Positions 53,844 to 62,702 of a stretch of 64,000 nt of DNA are shown piece by piece. The stretch's first letter is position 1. The number at the start of each line of letters is the position of its first letter. Location: the NCBI RefSeq assembly GCF_014206975.1, contig NZ_JACHOU010000002.1:248001-312000 (forward strand). The letters run 5' to 3'. Position numbers and translations under genes: made by a program. The notes beneath the pieces are model-generated. The model worked only from the letters and a program-made list of their open reading frames with translations. It searched no databases and was not told where the DNA came from. This DNA is from Aminobacter aganoensis (GTDB lineage: Bacteria; Pseudomonadota; Alphaproteobacteria; Rhizobiales; Rhizobiaceae).

Positions 53844-54506
53844 ATGCCAAGCACTCCGGAAGACCACACAGCCCTCCCCGGCCGCCTCGCCGCAGGCCAG
53901 AAATCGTTCAGCGGCCTCGACCTGCTCGGCACTTCGCTTGCGCGCCTCGATCTCAGCGGCTGCGAATTCGTCGACTGCAACATGCCGGAATGCAACTTCG
54001 CGGCGACAAATCTGGCGGACAGCCGATGGATCAACTGCCGCATGTCGCGGGCGAAGCTTACGTCCATCGATGCGGTCGACGCACAATTCGAGGGCTGTGA
54101 CCTGTCGAACACCGACTGGACGCGCTCGCGGCTCAACACCACCGCTTTCCGTCGCTGCAAGCTGACCGGCGCGACCTTCGCCGACTGCTCGATGAACGGC
54201 ATCGACTTTCAGGAGTGCCGGCTTGTCAGCGTGTTCCTGTCAGGCGTTTCGTTTCGCCGCAAGACGCTTGAAAGCCTCGATTTCAGCGACGCCGACCTCA
54301 GGAACTGCGACTTCCGCGAAGCCGTTTTCGATGGCTGCAGCCTGCGCGGTGCTGCCCTGCGTCTGTGCCGCTTCGAAAGCGCCGACCTGCGCGGCTGCGA
54401 CCTCGGGCCGCTCAAGCTCAACGATGCGGCATTCCTGAAAGGTGCCGCCATCTCGAAAAGCCAGGCGACGGATCTCTTGCGCAACCTCGGGCTTCAAGTG
54501 CTGTGA
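53844..54506 (+). CDS. pentapeptide-repeat protein
   Basis: A 220-residue right-handed beta-helix protein, made of tandem A(D/N)LXX-type pentapeptides from about residue 28 to 205, in two blocks with a charged insert near 140. Twelve cysteines occur, all two residues before the central L/F/M, where Ala is usual. The family includes Qnr/McbG proteins that mimic DNA and protect gyrase; a resistance role is not proven here. The ATG at 53844 is preferred, with a TTG at 53826 also possible. It converges on era. Confidence 0.85.
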   Translation: MPSTPEDHTALPGRLAAGQKSFSGLDLLGTSLARLDLSGCEFVDCNMPECNFAATNLADSRWINCRMSRAKLTSIDAVDAQFEGCDLSNTDWTRSRLNTTAFRRCKLTGATFADCSMNGIDFQECRLVSVFLSGVSFRRKTLESLDFSDADLRNCDFREAVFDGCSLRGAALRLCRFESADLRGCDLGPLKLNDAAFLKGAAISKSQATDLLRNLGLQVL

Positions 54507-54590
54507 GGCATGGCCGCCGACGCGGACATGCGGCCTCGGCTCATGCTGACAGGCCCGAAGACTTTGGGCGACCAGGAGACTGGTTGCAGC

Positions 54591-55520
54591 TTAGTGCGGG
54601 AAATCCAGTCCCATTTCGCGGTAGCGCTCGGGATCGTCGCCCCAGTTCTCGCGCACCTTGACGAACAGGAACAGGTGCACCTTCTGCTCGAGTATGCCGG
54701 CGATCTCCATGCGCGACGCCTGGCCGATGGCGCGGATGGTCTCGCCCTTGTGGCCGAGCACGATCTTCTTCTGGCTGTCGCGCTCGACAAAGATCACCTG
54801 TTCGATGCGGACCGAGCCGTTCGGCAGCTCTTCCCACTTTTCGGTTTCGACGTGAGACGAATACGGCAATTCCTGATGCAGCCTGAGATAGAGCTTCTCG
54901 CGGGTGATCTCGGCCGCAAGCTGGCGCATCGGCAGGTCGGAGATCTGGTCCTCGGGATAATACCACGGACCCTCTGGCAGGCGCTTGGCCAGGAAGTCGA
55001 GCAAATCCTTGCAGCCGGAGCCGGTCAGCGCCGAAACCATGAAGGTGCGCTCGAACTCGACGGCCTCGTTGGCGGTCGCCGTCAGCTTCAGCAGCTTTTC
55101 GGGATCGACCCGGTCGACCTTGTTGAGGATCAGCACCTTGGGCTGGCGCACATCCTTGAGGCGTTCGAGGATGGCTGCCGCGTCGCCCTTGATGCCGCGT
55201 TCGGCGTCGATCAGCACCAGAATGACGTCTGCGTCCCTGGCCCCGCCCCAGGCGGTGGTGACCATCGCCGTGTCGAGGCGACGCTTCGGCTTGAAGATGC
55301 CCGGCGTGTCGATGAACACAATCTGGGCGTTGTCGTGGGTGGCGATGCCACGCACGATGGCGCGCGTTGTCTGCACCTTGTGGGTGACGATCGACACCTT
55401 GGCGCCGACGAGCCGGTTGACCAGCGTCGACTTGCCGGCATTGGGCGCGCCCAGAAGGGCAACGAAGCCCGAGCGGGTGGCACCCGTCGCGGGCGTGGCG
55501 GTCTCAGGGGCATCGGTCAC
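54591..55520 (-). CDS. era: GTPase Era
   Basis: A 309-residue essential GTPase for 16S rRNA maturation and 30S assembly. G1 is GAPNAGKST, G3 DTPG, G4 NKVD. The C-terminal KH domain (FVERDSQKKIVLGHKGETIRAIG) binds the 16S 3' end. The GTG at 55520 overlaps the rnc stop as GTGA, which decides it over the ATG at 55544. It ends the pyrE-acpS-lepB-rnc-era run. Confidence 0.95.
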   Translation of the reverse strand: MTDAPETATPATGATRSGFVALLGAPNAGKSTLVNRLVGAKVSIVTHKVQTTRAIVRGIATHDNAQIVFIDTPGIFKPKRRLDTAMVTTAWGGARDADVILVLIDAERGIKGDAAAILERLKDVRQPKVLILNKVDRVDPEKLLKLTATANEAVEFERTFMVSALTGSGCKDLLDFLAKRLPEGPWYYPEDQISDLPMRQLAAEITREKLYLRLHQELPYSSHVETEKWEELPNGSVRIEQVIFVERDSQKKIVLGHKGETIRAIGQASRMEIAGILEQKVHLFLFVKVRENWGDDPERYREMGLDFPH

Positions 55521-56239
55521 GATGCGGTCTCCTCGTTCTTCCATACGCCCTGGCGCACCAAGAGGGCGGCGGCGGCGTTCTGCTCGGCCTCGCGCTTGGA
55601 GCGGCCGGTGCCTGTGGCGGGCAACAATTGGCCGACCCGCACGCTCACCGAAAAGACGGGGTCGTGATCCGGGCCGGTGCGGCTTTCGATCTGGTAGGCA
55701 GGCACTGAAGTCGACGCCTGGTGCGCCCACTCCTGCAATTCGGTCTTGGGGTCGCGGCGGGCCGCGCCTGCGGCTTCGGCACGCGGCTTCCAGAATTTGT
55801 GGATGAAGCGCTTGGCGGCGTCCATCCCGCCATCGAGATAGACGACGGCAAGCAGCGATTCCAGCGCATCCGCACGCAGGTTGACGCGCTTGCGCTCGGC
55901 GAGGTTGCGCACCTCGCTGCCGGCGCGGATCAGCTCGGCGAGGCCGATCTCGTCGGCGATCTGGGCCAGGGCCTCGGCATTGACCAGCGCGTTGAGCCTG
56001 ACCGAAAGCTCGCCTTCGGGCGCGTTCGGGAAGTCGGCCAGCAGCATGTCGGCAACAGCCAGCCCGAGCACCCGGTCACCCAGGAACTCGAAACGCTCAT
56101 AGTCGACGCCGGCATGGGCGCTGCGCGCACTGCCATGCGTCAGCGCCCGTTGCAGGCGCTGGTGGTCGCGGAAGATGTGGCCGGTGCGGAGTTGCAGCGC
56201 GTCGGCGAGTTCCGTTGCGGTGAGCCGCTTGCCAGCCAT
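55517..56239 (-). CDS. rnc: ribonuclease III
   Basis: A 240-residue double-strand-specific endoribonuclease for rRNA and mRNA processing. The catalytic signature is YERFEFLGDRVLGL, with later acidic residues in ADALESLLAVVYLDGG. A double-stranded RNA-binding domain lies at about 165-235 (PKTELQEWAHQASTSVPAYQ). The ATG at 56239 comes 2 bases after the lepB stop; the frame extends upstream to 56290 without support. It is coupled to era. Confidence 0.95.
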   Translation of the reverse strand: MAGKRLTATELADALQLRTGHIFRDHQRLQRALTHGSARSAHAGVDYERFEFLGDRVLGLAVADMLLADFPNAPEGELSVRLNALVNAEALAQIADEIGLAELIRAGSEVRNLAERKRVNLRADALESLLAVVYLDGGMDAAKRFIHKFWKPRAEAAGAARRDPKTELQEWAHQASTSVPAYQIESRTGPDHDPVFSVSVRVGQLLPATGTGRSKREAEQNAAAALLVRQGVWKNEETAS

Positions 56240-56241
56240 GC

Positions 56242-56988
56242 CTATCGGACGAAGTTGAACAGGCGCGAGGCGCGCATCTCGGTCGGCCACTTCCAGATTT
56301 CCAGCGGGCTTGCACCGTTGGCGATCGAGAAGAAGATGATGTTGGCGCGGCCGACGAGGTTTTCACCCGGCACGAAGCCGACATTGAAGCGGCTGTCGGT
56401 CGAGTTGTCGCGGTTGTCGCCCATCATGAAGAAATGACCTTCGGGCACGACGAACTCGCGGGTGTCGTCGCCGATCGCGTTCGGCGTCAGGTCGAGCGTG
56501 TCGTAGGAAACGCCGTTCGGCAGCGTCTCGCGATAGACGTCGACCGGGCGGTTGACCTCGGTGATGTCGGGATTGTCGATCTGGCCGACCTTCTCGCGCG
56601 CAACGGCGGTACCGTTGATGTAGAGCTGGCCTTCCTTCATCTGGATGCGGTCGCCCGGCAGGCCGACGACGCGCTTGATGTAGTCGAGCGAAGGGTTGGG
56701 CGGGAACTTGAAGACGACGACGTCGCCGCGCTCGGGATCCGAGCCGAAGATGCGGCCGTTAAACAGGTTGGGCGACAGCGGCAGCGAATAGCGCGAGTAG
56801 CCGTAGGCCCACTTGGTGACGAACAGATAATCGCCCTCGAGCAGCGTCGGCCGCATCGAACCCGATGGGATCGAGAACGGCTGGAACAGCAACGTCCGGA
56901 TCACCAGGGCGAGCAGCAGCGCCTGGACGATGACGCTTACGGTCTCGCCCAGCCCGCCGGACTTCTTCTGTTTTTCAGCCACGCTCAT
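56242..56988 (-). CDS. lepB: signal peptidase I
   Basis: A 248-residue inner-membrane protease that cuts Sec/Tat signal peptides. One membrane segment lies at about 15-37. The nucleophile Ser44 is in PSGSMRPTLLEGD and the general base Lys105 in YIKRVVGLPGD. The late box FMMGDNRDNSTDSR is present. The ATG at 56988 gives MSVAEKQKK. It is followed after 2 bases by rnc. Confidence 0.95.
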   Translation of the reverse strand: MSVAEKQKKSGGLGETVSVIVQALLLALVIRTLLFQPFSIPSGSMRPTLLEGDYLFVTKWAYGYSRYSLPLSPNLFNGRIFGSDPERGDVVVFKFPPNPSLDYIKRVVGLPGDRIQMKEGQLYINGTAVAREKVGQIDNPDITEVNRPVDVYRETLPNGVSYDTLDLTPNAIGDDTREFVVPEGHFFMMGDNRDNSTDSRFNVGFVPGENLVGRANIIFFSIANGASPLEIWKWPTEMRASRLFNFVR

Positions 56989-57080
56989 GTCGTCCTCGAT
57001 TGTAGGTCGCGATGGGTATAAGGGCTCGCCGTCGCCGGGGCAATGTCCCAGCCGCCGCCAAAACCTTAAGATAGTGGCCG

Positions 57081-57482
57081 TTATTCGACCGACAGCGCCT
57101 CGATGATCACAAAGGCTTGCGCGAGGGGAAAATCGTCGGTGATGGTCAGGTGGACCACGGCGCGATGGCCGTCCGGCAGCATCGCTGCCAGCCGCTTCGC
57201 CGCGCCGCCGGTCAGTTGCATCGTCGGCCGCCCGCCCGGCAGGTTGACCACGCCCATGTCGCGCCAGAACACGCCCTCGGCAATGCCGCAGCCGAGCGCC
57301 TTGGAGCACGCCTCCTTGGCGGCGAAACGCTTGGCATAGGAGGCGATCCGGCCGCGGCGGCTCTCGGCGCGCTCCTGTTCGACGTCGGTGAAGATGCGCT
57401 GGACAAAACGCTCGCCATGCCTGGCGATCGATTTTTCGATCCGCCTGATGTCGACGAGGTCGCTGCCGATGCCGAGGATCAT
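57081..57482 (-). CDS. acpS: holo-[acyl-carrier-protein] synthase
   Basis: A 133-residue phosphopantetheinyl transferase that activates acyl carrier protein. The first motif [13 protein letters not shown] has the magnesium-binding Asp8, and [12 protein letters not shown] has Glu57. Length is typical of the AcpS type. It lies between pyrE and lepB on the same strand. Confidence 0.94.
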   Translation of the reverse strand: MILGIGSDLVDIRRIEKSIARHGERFVQRIFTDVEQERAESRRGRIASYAKRFAAKEACSKALGCGIAEGVFWRDMGVVNLPGGRPTMQLTGGAAKRLAAMLPDGHRAVVHLTITDDFPLAQAFVIIEALSVE

Positions 57483-57744
57483 GGCTGCTCCACAGTATCG
57501 CGAAGGCCAGAGCTTATCCGCATTTCTGAAGACGGGCGCGAGGCAGACGCCCCCCTCGCCCCGTCCTTCACGGGGAGAGGGTATGGGTGAGGGGCAATCT
57601 TGCTGCGTTTCCGCTGCCCCTCATCTGCCTGCCGGCATCTTCTCCCCGTGAAGGACGGGGAGAAGACCGCCGTCCGCAGCGCCGCGCCACATTCTGCACC
57701 GCTGGGCAAATGTCCTGGCGCGATCAGGCTCACCGCCATCCGCC
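57483..57744. repeat. large inverted-repeat element between pyrE and acpS
   Basis: The 20-bp arms 57559-57578 and 57641-57660 are perfect inverted copies (CCCCGTCCTTCACGGGGAGA on one side). Inside them 57588-57595 (TGAGGGGC) and 57616-57623 (GCCCCTCA) form a second, nested stem. The element can fold into a long hairpin. No gene is supported. Confidence 0.82.
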
Positions 57745-58323
57745 TCAGATATTCCGGCTGCCCGGCTTTACCGCCGGGATCGCCGCCAGTTCCGGCGGCA
57801 GCTGATCGGCCGGATAGGCCGGAACCTCGTATTCGGCAAGCGCGATCAGCGGCACGCCGACATCGGTCTTTCCCGCCGAGCGGTCGATGATGCAGGCGGC
57901 GGCCACGACCTCGGCGCCGAGCTCGGCCAGGCAGGCAATGGTCTCGCGGATCGACAGGCCGGTTGTGACGATGTCCTCGACGATGACGACACGGGCGCCT
58001 TTCTCTATTTCAAAGCGGCGCAGACGGAAGGTGCCCTGCTCTCGCTCGACCCAGATCGCCGGAACCTTCAGGTGGCGTGAGGTCTCATAGGCCGGGATCA
58101 GCCCGCCGATCGCCGGTCCGACGACATAATCGATGTCGCCGGCGACATCGGCACGGATCTTGTCGGCCAGCGCCTTGCACAGCACCTCCGTCTTGTCGGC
58201 GTGCATGAAGACGCGCGCCTTCTGCAGGAAGGTCGGGCTGCGCAGGCCCGAGGTCAGGATGAAATGGCCTTCCAGAACGGCACCGGCCGAGCGGAAGATG
58301 TCGAGGACGTCGCTTGTCTGCAT
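57745..58323 (-). CDS. pyrE: orotate phosphoribosyltransferase
   Basis: A 192-residue enzyme that joins orotate and PRPP to give OMP. The PRPP loop is [16 protein letters not shown], and [16 protein letters not shown] follows the substrate region. It resembles the PyrE type with an N-terminal [20 protein letters not shown]. It lies 33 bases after the Rel gene on the same strand. Confidence 0.94.
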   Translation of the reverse strand: MQTSDVLDIFRSAGAVLEGHFILTSGLRSPTFLQKARVFMHADKTEVLCKALADKIRADVAGDIDYVVGPAIGGLIPAYETSRHLKVPAIWVEREQGTFRLRRFEIEKGARVVIVEDIVTTGLSIRETIACLAELGAEVVAAACIIDRSAGKTDVGVPLIALAEYEVPAYPADQLPPELAAIPAVKPGSRNI

Positions 58324-58356
58324 CGGTTTCGTCTTTCCTGTCGCGCGGCCCCGCCG

Positions 58357-60588
58357 TCAGCCATTGACGCGGCGGGCGTCGCTGACGCTGGTGTTTTCCT
58401 TGAGCTGGGAGATCAGCCGGTTCAAGTGCTTGAGGTCCCAGACCTCGAGATCGAGCAGCATTTCGGTGAAGTCGGGCGCCGTGCGCACCATCGACAGCGT
58501 GTGGATGTTGGCGTCGTTGGCCGCCACCACCTGGGCGATGTCGGCGAGCGAGCCCGGCGCGTTGATCGCCGTCACCGTCAGGCGTGCCGGAAAGCGCTCC
58601 TTGGAGTCCTCGTCAAGATCCCAGCGCACGTCGATCCAGCGCTCGGGCTGGTCGTCGAAGGCCATCAGCGACGGCGACTGGATCGGATAGATGGTGATGC
58701 CGGAGCCCGGCTGCATGATGCCGACGATGCGGTCGCCCGGCACAGCGCCTTCCGGCGCAAAGCGCACCGGCAGGTCGCCGCTGACGCCGCGGATCGGAAC
58801 GGCCGGTCCCCAGCGCTTGCTTTCCTTGCGCGGCGGCGTCGACGAGCGTCCCGGGATCTGGAACAGCATGCCCGCGGCGTTGCGGATCTTCGACCAGCCT
58901 TCCTCGCGCGGCTTCGCCGACTGGGTGACGCGCTCTTCCTTGTAGTCGGGGAAGACGGCGCGGACGACGTCGTTGGACGACAGCTCGCCGCGGCCGACCG
59001 AGGCCAGAACGTCCTCGATGTCCTTGCGCGCCAGCCGGTGCAGAACCGGCTTCAGCCCGTCCTTGGTGAACTTCTTGCCGGCGCGCTCGAAGGCGCGTTC
59101 GAGGATGCGGGTGCCGAGCCCGGAATATTGCTTGCGGATGGCGTTCTTGGTCGCCCGCCGGATCGCCGAGCGGGCCTTGCCGGTGACCACGATCGATTCC
59201 CACGCCGCCGGCGGCACCTGCGCCTTGGAGCGGATGATCTCGACCTCGTCGCCGTTCTTGAGCTCGGTCATCAGCGGCATCACCCGGCCGTTGACCTTGG
59301 CGCCGACGCAGGTGTCGCCGACATCGGTGTGCACCGCATAGGCAAAGTCGATCGGCGTCGCGCCCCGAGGCAGCGCGATCAGCATGCCCTTGGGCGTGAA
59401 GCAGAAGACCTGGTCCTGGAACAGTTCGAGCTTGGTATTTTCGAGGAAATCCTCGGGATTGTCGCCGTCGGCGAGCTGCTCGATCGTCCGCCGGAGCCAG
59501 CCATAGGCATTGGTTTCCTTGGAGATCTGGTGCTCGGCGCCGTTGGTCTTGGGCACGTTGTCCTTGTAGATCGAGTGCGCCGCGACGCCGTACTCGGCGA
59601 CCTTGTTCATCTCGCGGGTGCGGATCTGCAACTCGATGCGCTGGCGCGACGGACCGACGATGGTGGTGTGGATCGAACGGTAGTCGTTCTGCTTCGGCGT
59701 CGAGATGTAGTCCTTGAACCGCCCCGGCACCATCGACCAGGTGGTGTGGATCGCGCCGAGCGCGCGGTAGCAGTCCTCGACGCCGTCGACGACGACGCGG
59801 AAACCGAAGATGTCGGACAGTTGCTCGAAGGACAGCGCCTTGGTCTCCATCTTGCGGAACACCGACCACGGCTTCTTCTGCCGGCTCTTCACCGTCGACT
59901 TGATGCTGTATTTCTCGAACTGCGCCGACAGCGCCTTTTCGATGTCGGCGAGCACGCCCTTGTTACGCTCGGAGAGGTCGGCCAGCCGCTCGGTGACGGT
60001 GCGGTACGCCTCCGGATTGATGTAGCGGAAGGCCAGCTCTTCCAGCTCCTCGCGCATGCCCTGCATGCCCATGCGTCCGGCCAGCGGCGCATAGATGTCC
60101 ATCGTCTCCTCGGCGATGCGCAGGCGCTTGCTTTCCGGCACGTGATGCAGCGTGCGCATGTTGTGCAGCCGGTCGGCGAGCTTGACCAGCAGCACGCGCA
60201 CGTCCTCGGAGATCGCCAGCAGCAGCTTGCGCAGATTCTCCGCCTGCTCGGCCTTCTTGGAGACGAGGTCGAGTTTCTTCAGCTTGGTCAGGCCCTCGAC
60301 CAGCCTGCCGATGTCGGGGCCGAACAGCTCGTCGATCTCGGCGCGCGTCGCACTGGTGTCCTCGATGGTGTCGTGCAGCAGGGCGACCGCGATCGTCGCC
60401 TCGTCGAGATGCATGTCGGTCAGGATCGCCGCCACTTCGAGCGGGTGCGAAAAATAGGGATCGCCCGAGGCGCGGCGCTGATGGCCATGCTTCTGCATGG
60501 CATAGACGTAGGCCTTGTTGAGAAGTGCCTCGTTGACGTCAGGCTTGTAGCGCTGGACGCGCTCGACAAGCTCATACTGACGCATCAT
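58357..60588 (-). CDS. rsh: bifunctional (p)ppGpp synthetase/hydrolase (Rsh/SpoT type)
   Basis: A 743-residue stringent-response enzyme. Residues about 45-150 form the HD hydrolase (HPLEVAAILTDMHLDEATIAVALLHDTIEDT), 235-350 the synthetase (RKMETKALSFEQLSDIFGFRVVV), 390-460 the TGS domain (VFCFTPKGMLIALPRGATPIDFAY), and 665-743 the ACT domain. A complete HD site implies both making and degrading (p)ppGpp, the sole long RSH in most alphaproteobacteria. It precedes pyrE and follows rpoZ. Confidence 0.95.
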   Translation of the reverse strand: MMRQYELVERVQRYKPDVNEALLNKAYVYAMQKHGHQRRASGDPYFSHPLEVAAILTDMHLDEATIAVALLHDTIEDTSATRAEIDELFGPDIGRLVEGLTKLKKLDLVSKKAEQAENLRKLLLAISEDVRVLLVKLADRLHNMRTLHHVPESKRLRIAEETMDIYAPLAGRMGMQGMREELEELAFRYINPEAYRTVTERLADLSERNKGVLADIEKALSAQFEKYSIKSTVKSRQKKPWSVFRKMETKALSFEQLSDIFGFRVVVDGVEDCYRALGAIHTTWSMVPGRFKDYISTPKQNDYRSIHTTIVGPSRQRIELQIRTREMNKVAEYGVAAHSIYKDNVPKTNGAEHQISKETNAYGWLRRTIEQLADGDNPEDFLENTKLELFQDQVFCFTPKGMLIALPRGATPIDFAYAVHTDVGDTCVGAKVNGRVMPLMTELKNGDEVEIIRSKAQVPPAAWESIVVTGKARSAIRRATKNAIRKQYSGLGTRILERAFERAGKKFTKDGLKPVLHRLARKDIEDVLASVGRGELSSNDVVRAVFPDYKEERVTQSAKPREEGWSKIRNAAGMLFQIPGRSSTPPRKESKRWGPAVPIRGVSGDLPVRFAPEGAVPGDRIVGIMQPGSGITIYPIQSPSLMAFDDQPERWIDVRWDLDEDSKERFPARLTVTAINAPGSLADIAQVVAANDANIHTLSMVRTAPDFTEMLLDLEVWDLKHLNRLISQLKENTSVSDARRVNG

Positions 60589-60781
60589 GGGCGGCTTCCC
60601 GTAACTCGAAATGAATCATGCGCCGCAAGGGCTTGCGACGCATGTCATAGATAAACACTGATGTGGCGGCGCGGAAGTGCCGATTGGCCGGTTTGGCGCG
60701 CGTTTTGGCGCGACACGAGACCTTTTTGAGAATTCGCCCCGCCGTCTCAGGTGGCCGGCAGGGTAGAATTCTCGACAGGTC
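60589..60781. other. region between rpoZ and rsh
   Basis: A 193-base gap between two minus-strand genes, probably holding the end of the rpoZ transcript and a promoter for rsh. I see a repeated GAATTCTC-type motif (near 60729 and 60766) but no clear hairpin. Confidence 0.3.
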
Positions 60782-61177
60782 TCAGTAGTCGTCGCTCTTT
60801 TCCGGTGCCACCAGGCTCTCGATGCCGGCGAGCAGGTCTTCTTCCGACATGCGGTCGAAGTTGATGTTCTCTTCCGGCTCGTCGCTGTCGACGGCGGAGG
60901 CCGTGGTCTGGTCGGCAGGCTCGGGCGCCTCCGGCTCGGGCTCGTCGACCTCGACGTGCTTCTGCAGCGAGTGGATCAGGTCTTCCTTGAGATCGTCGGG
61001 CGAAAGCGTCTCGTCGGCGATTTCGCGCAGCGCCACGACCGGGTTCTTGTCGTTGTCGCGGGGAAGCGTGATCTGCGCGCCCTGCGAGATCTGGCGGGCG
61101 CGATGGCCGGCGAGCAGCACCAGCTCAAAGCGGTTGTCGACCTTGTCAATGCAGTCTTCAACGGTTACGCGGGCCAT
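60782..61177 (-). CDS. rpoZ: RNA polymerase omega subunit
   Basis: A 131-residue subunit that helps RNA polymerase assembly and is a ppGpp-binding partner. The N-terminus [31 protein letters not shown] is highly characteristic. The C-terminal half is acidic, rich in Glu/Asp/Pro, and longer than in E. coli, as usual in Rhizobiales. It is paired with rsh downstream. Confidence 0.96.
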   Translation of the reverse strand: MARVTVEDCIDKVDNRFELVLLAGHRARQISQGAQITLPRDNDKNPVVALREIADETLSPDDLKEDLIHSLQKHVEVDEPEPEAPEPADQTTASAVDSDEPEENINFDRMSEEDLLAGIESLVAPEKSDDY

Positions 61178-61458
61178 GAAGTGCCCCTTTCATGCATGGA
61201 TTTGACGGAAAGCTGGCGCGTGCATTAACCTGAAAGGCCGCGCAATTCAAGCGTGAAGCCTGCTTCGCCTTCCAAGCGACAGCGTCGCGCCACCGGCCCA
61301 CCCACAATTATTTTACCGCTTCACAACCCTGCCCCTCTTGGAATGATGCACCACGGGCGATATTTGCCGCATTGGGGCAAGTCATTGATTTGGGGAGAAA
61401 CCGGGCGCTCGATATTGACGTATTTGGCGACAGCCTATTTCAACGAGGAAATTTTCCT
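61178..61458. other. divergent intergenic region between rpoZ and NYN
   Basis: This 281-base gap must include the rpoZ promoter and that of the NYN gene. The DNA close to the NYN start is A/T-richer (61360-61450) and has TTGATTTGGGGAGA but no unambiguous -10 box. No RNA gene was recognised. Confidence 0.4.
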
Positions 61459-62040
61459 ATGTTTGATCCGCGCGAGAAAATCGCACTCTTTATCGACGGA
61501 GCCAACCTGTACGCGACCTCCCGCGCGCTGGGCTTCGACATCGACTATCGCAAACTGCTTTCCAGCTTCCAGAAGCGCGGCTACCTGCTGCGGGCCTATT
61601 ATTACACCGCCCTGGTCGAGGACCAGGAATACTCCTCGATCCGCCCGCTGATCGACTGGCTCGACTACAATGGCTTCAAGGTCGTCACCAAGCCGGCGAA
61701 GGAATTCACCGACGCCACCGGGCGACGCAAGATCAAGGGCAACATGGACATCGAACTGACCGTCGATGCCCTGGAACTCGCCGATGTCGTCGACCACTAT
61801 GTCATCTTCTCCGGCGACGGCGATTTCCGCACGCTGGTCGAGGCCCTGCAGCGCCGCGGCCGCAAGGTCTCGGTGATCTCGACCATGGCTTCGCAGCCGC
61901 CGATGATCTCGGACGACCTGCGCCGCCAGGCTGACCACTTCATCGACCTGATGACGCTGAAGGGCGACATCGGCCGCGAGCCTTCGGAGCGCCCGGTCCG
62001 CAAGGTCGACCCCGTTGATCCGGCGACCGACGACATTTGA
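61459..62040 (+). CDS. NYN-domain RNase-like protein (LabA/DUF88)
   Basis: A 193-residue PIN-like nuclease-fold protein. The acidic active-site set is visible as ALFIDGANLYA, GNMDIELTVDAL and FSGDGDFRTLVEAL. NYN proteins are predicted or shown to cleave RNA. GAGGAA at 61445-61450 fixes the ATG at 61459 (MFDPREK). Its stop overlaps the UDG gene (TGATG). It faces away from rpoZ. Confidence 0.9.
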   Translation: MFDPREKIALFIDGANLYATSRALGFDIDYRKLLSSFQKRGYLLRAYYYTALVEDQEYSSIRPLIDWLDYNGFKVVTKPAKEFTDATGRRKIKGNMDIELTVDALELADVVDHYVIFSGDGDFRTLVEALQRRGRKVSVISTMASQPPMISDDLRRQADHFIDLMTLKGDIGREPSERPVRKVDPVDPATDDI

Positions 62041-62702
62041 TGCTGTCGTCGCCTGCCCTGCCCGTCGATCCCGACCGGGATTGCCCGCTCTGCCCGCGCC
62101 TGCATGATTTCATTGCCGGCTGGCGGCAGCGCGAGCCGGGCTGGTACAACGCGCCCGTCAGCAGCTTTCTTCCGCCCGAAGGCGAAGACAGCGTGCGCTT
62201 CCTCATCGTCGGTCTCGCGCCGGGCGTACGCGGGGCAAACCGCACCGGGCGGCCGTTCACCGGCGACTATGCCGGCGACCTGCTCTACGCCACGCTGAAG
62301 CGCTTCGGCATGGCCCGCGGCGAATTCGAGGCGCGGCCCGACGACAGCCTCGAACTGATCGGCACGGCGATCACCAATGCGGTGCGCTGCGTGCCACCCG
62401 ACAACAAGCCGGTCGGCGCCGAGATCAACACCTGCCGCACCTTCCTGGTGCCGACGATCGCACGATTCCGCAACCTGAAGGCCATCCTGACGCTCGGCTC
62501 GATCGGCCACCAGTCGACCGTTAGGGCGCTCGGCGCACGTGTCGCCGCCGTTCCGTTCAAGCATGGCGCACGCTCCGACGTCGGCGGCATCGCGGTGTTC
62601 TCGAGCTATCACTGCTCGCGCTACAACACCAATACGGGCGTTCTGACGGAAGAAATGTTCGTCAATGTTTTCCGCGACGTAGCCAAATTCCTGCAGGAAT
62701 AG
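62040..62702 (+). CDS. uracil-DNA glycosylase, family 5 (UDGb)
   Basis: A 220-residue DNA repair enzyme that removes uracil and other deaminated bases. The UDGb motif GLAPGVRGANRTGRPFTGDYAG and a second motif SSYHCSRYNTNTG are present. Cys15, Cys18 and two further cysteines (NAVRC, INTCRTF) fit the [4Fe-4S] site of families 4/5. The ATG at 62040 overlaps the NYN stop, so the pair is translated together. Confidence 0.88.
   Translation: MLSSPALPVDPDRDCPLCPRLHDFIAGWRQREPGWYNAPVSSFLPPEGEDSVRFLIVGLAPGVRGANRTGRPFTGDYAGDLLYATLKRFGMARGEFEARPDDSLELIGTAITNAVRCVPPDNKPVGAEINTCRTFLVPTIARFRNLKAILTLGSIGHQSTVRALGARVAAVPFKHGARSDVGGIAVFSSYHCSRYNTNTGVLTEEMFVNVFRDVAKFLQE

Noticed and set aside
58201-60654. An 817-codon plus-strand open frame over pyrE and rsh
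   Set aside because: It lies opposite two certain genes and has the biased composition of an antisense shadow.
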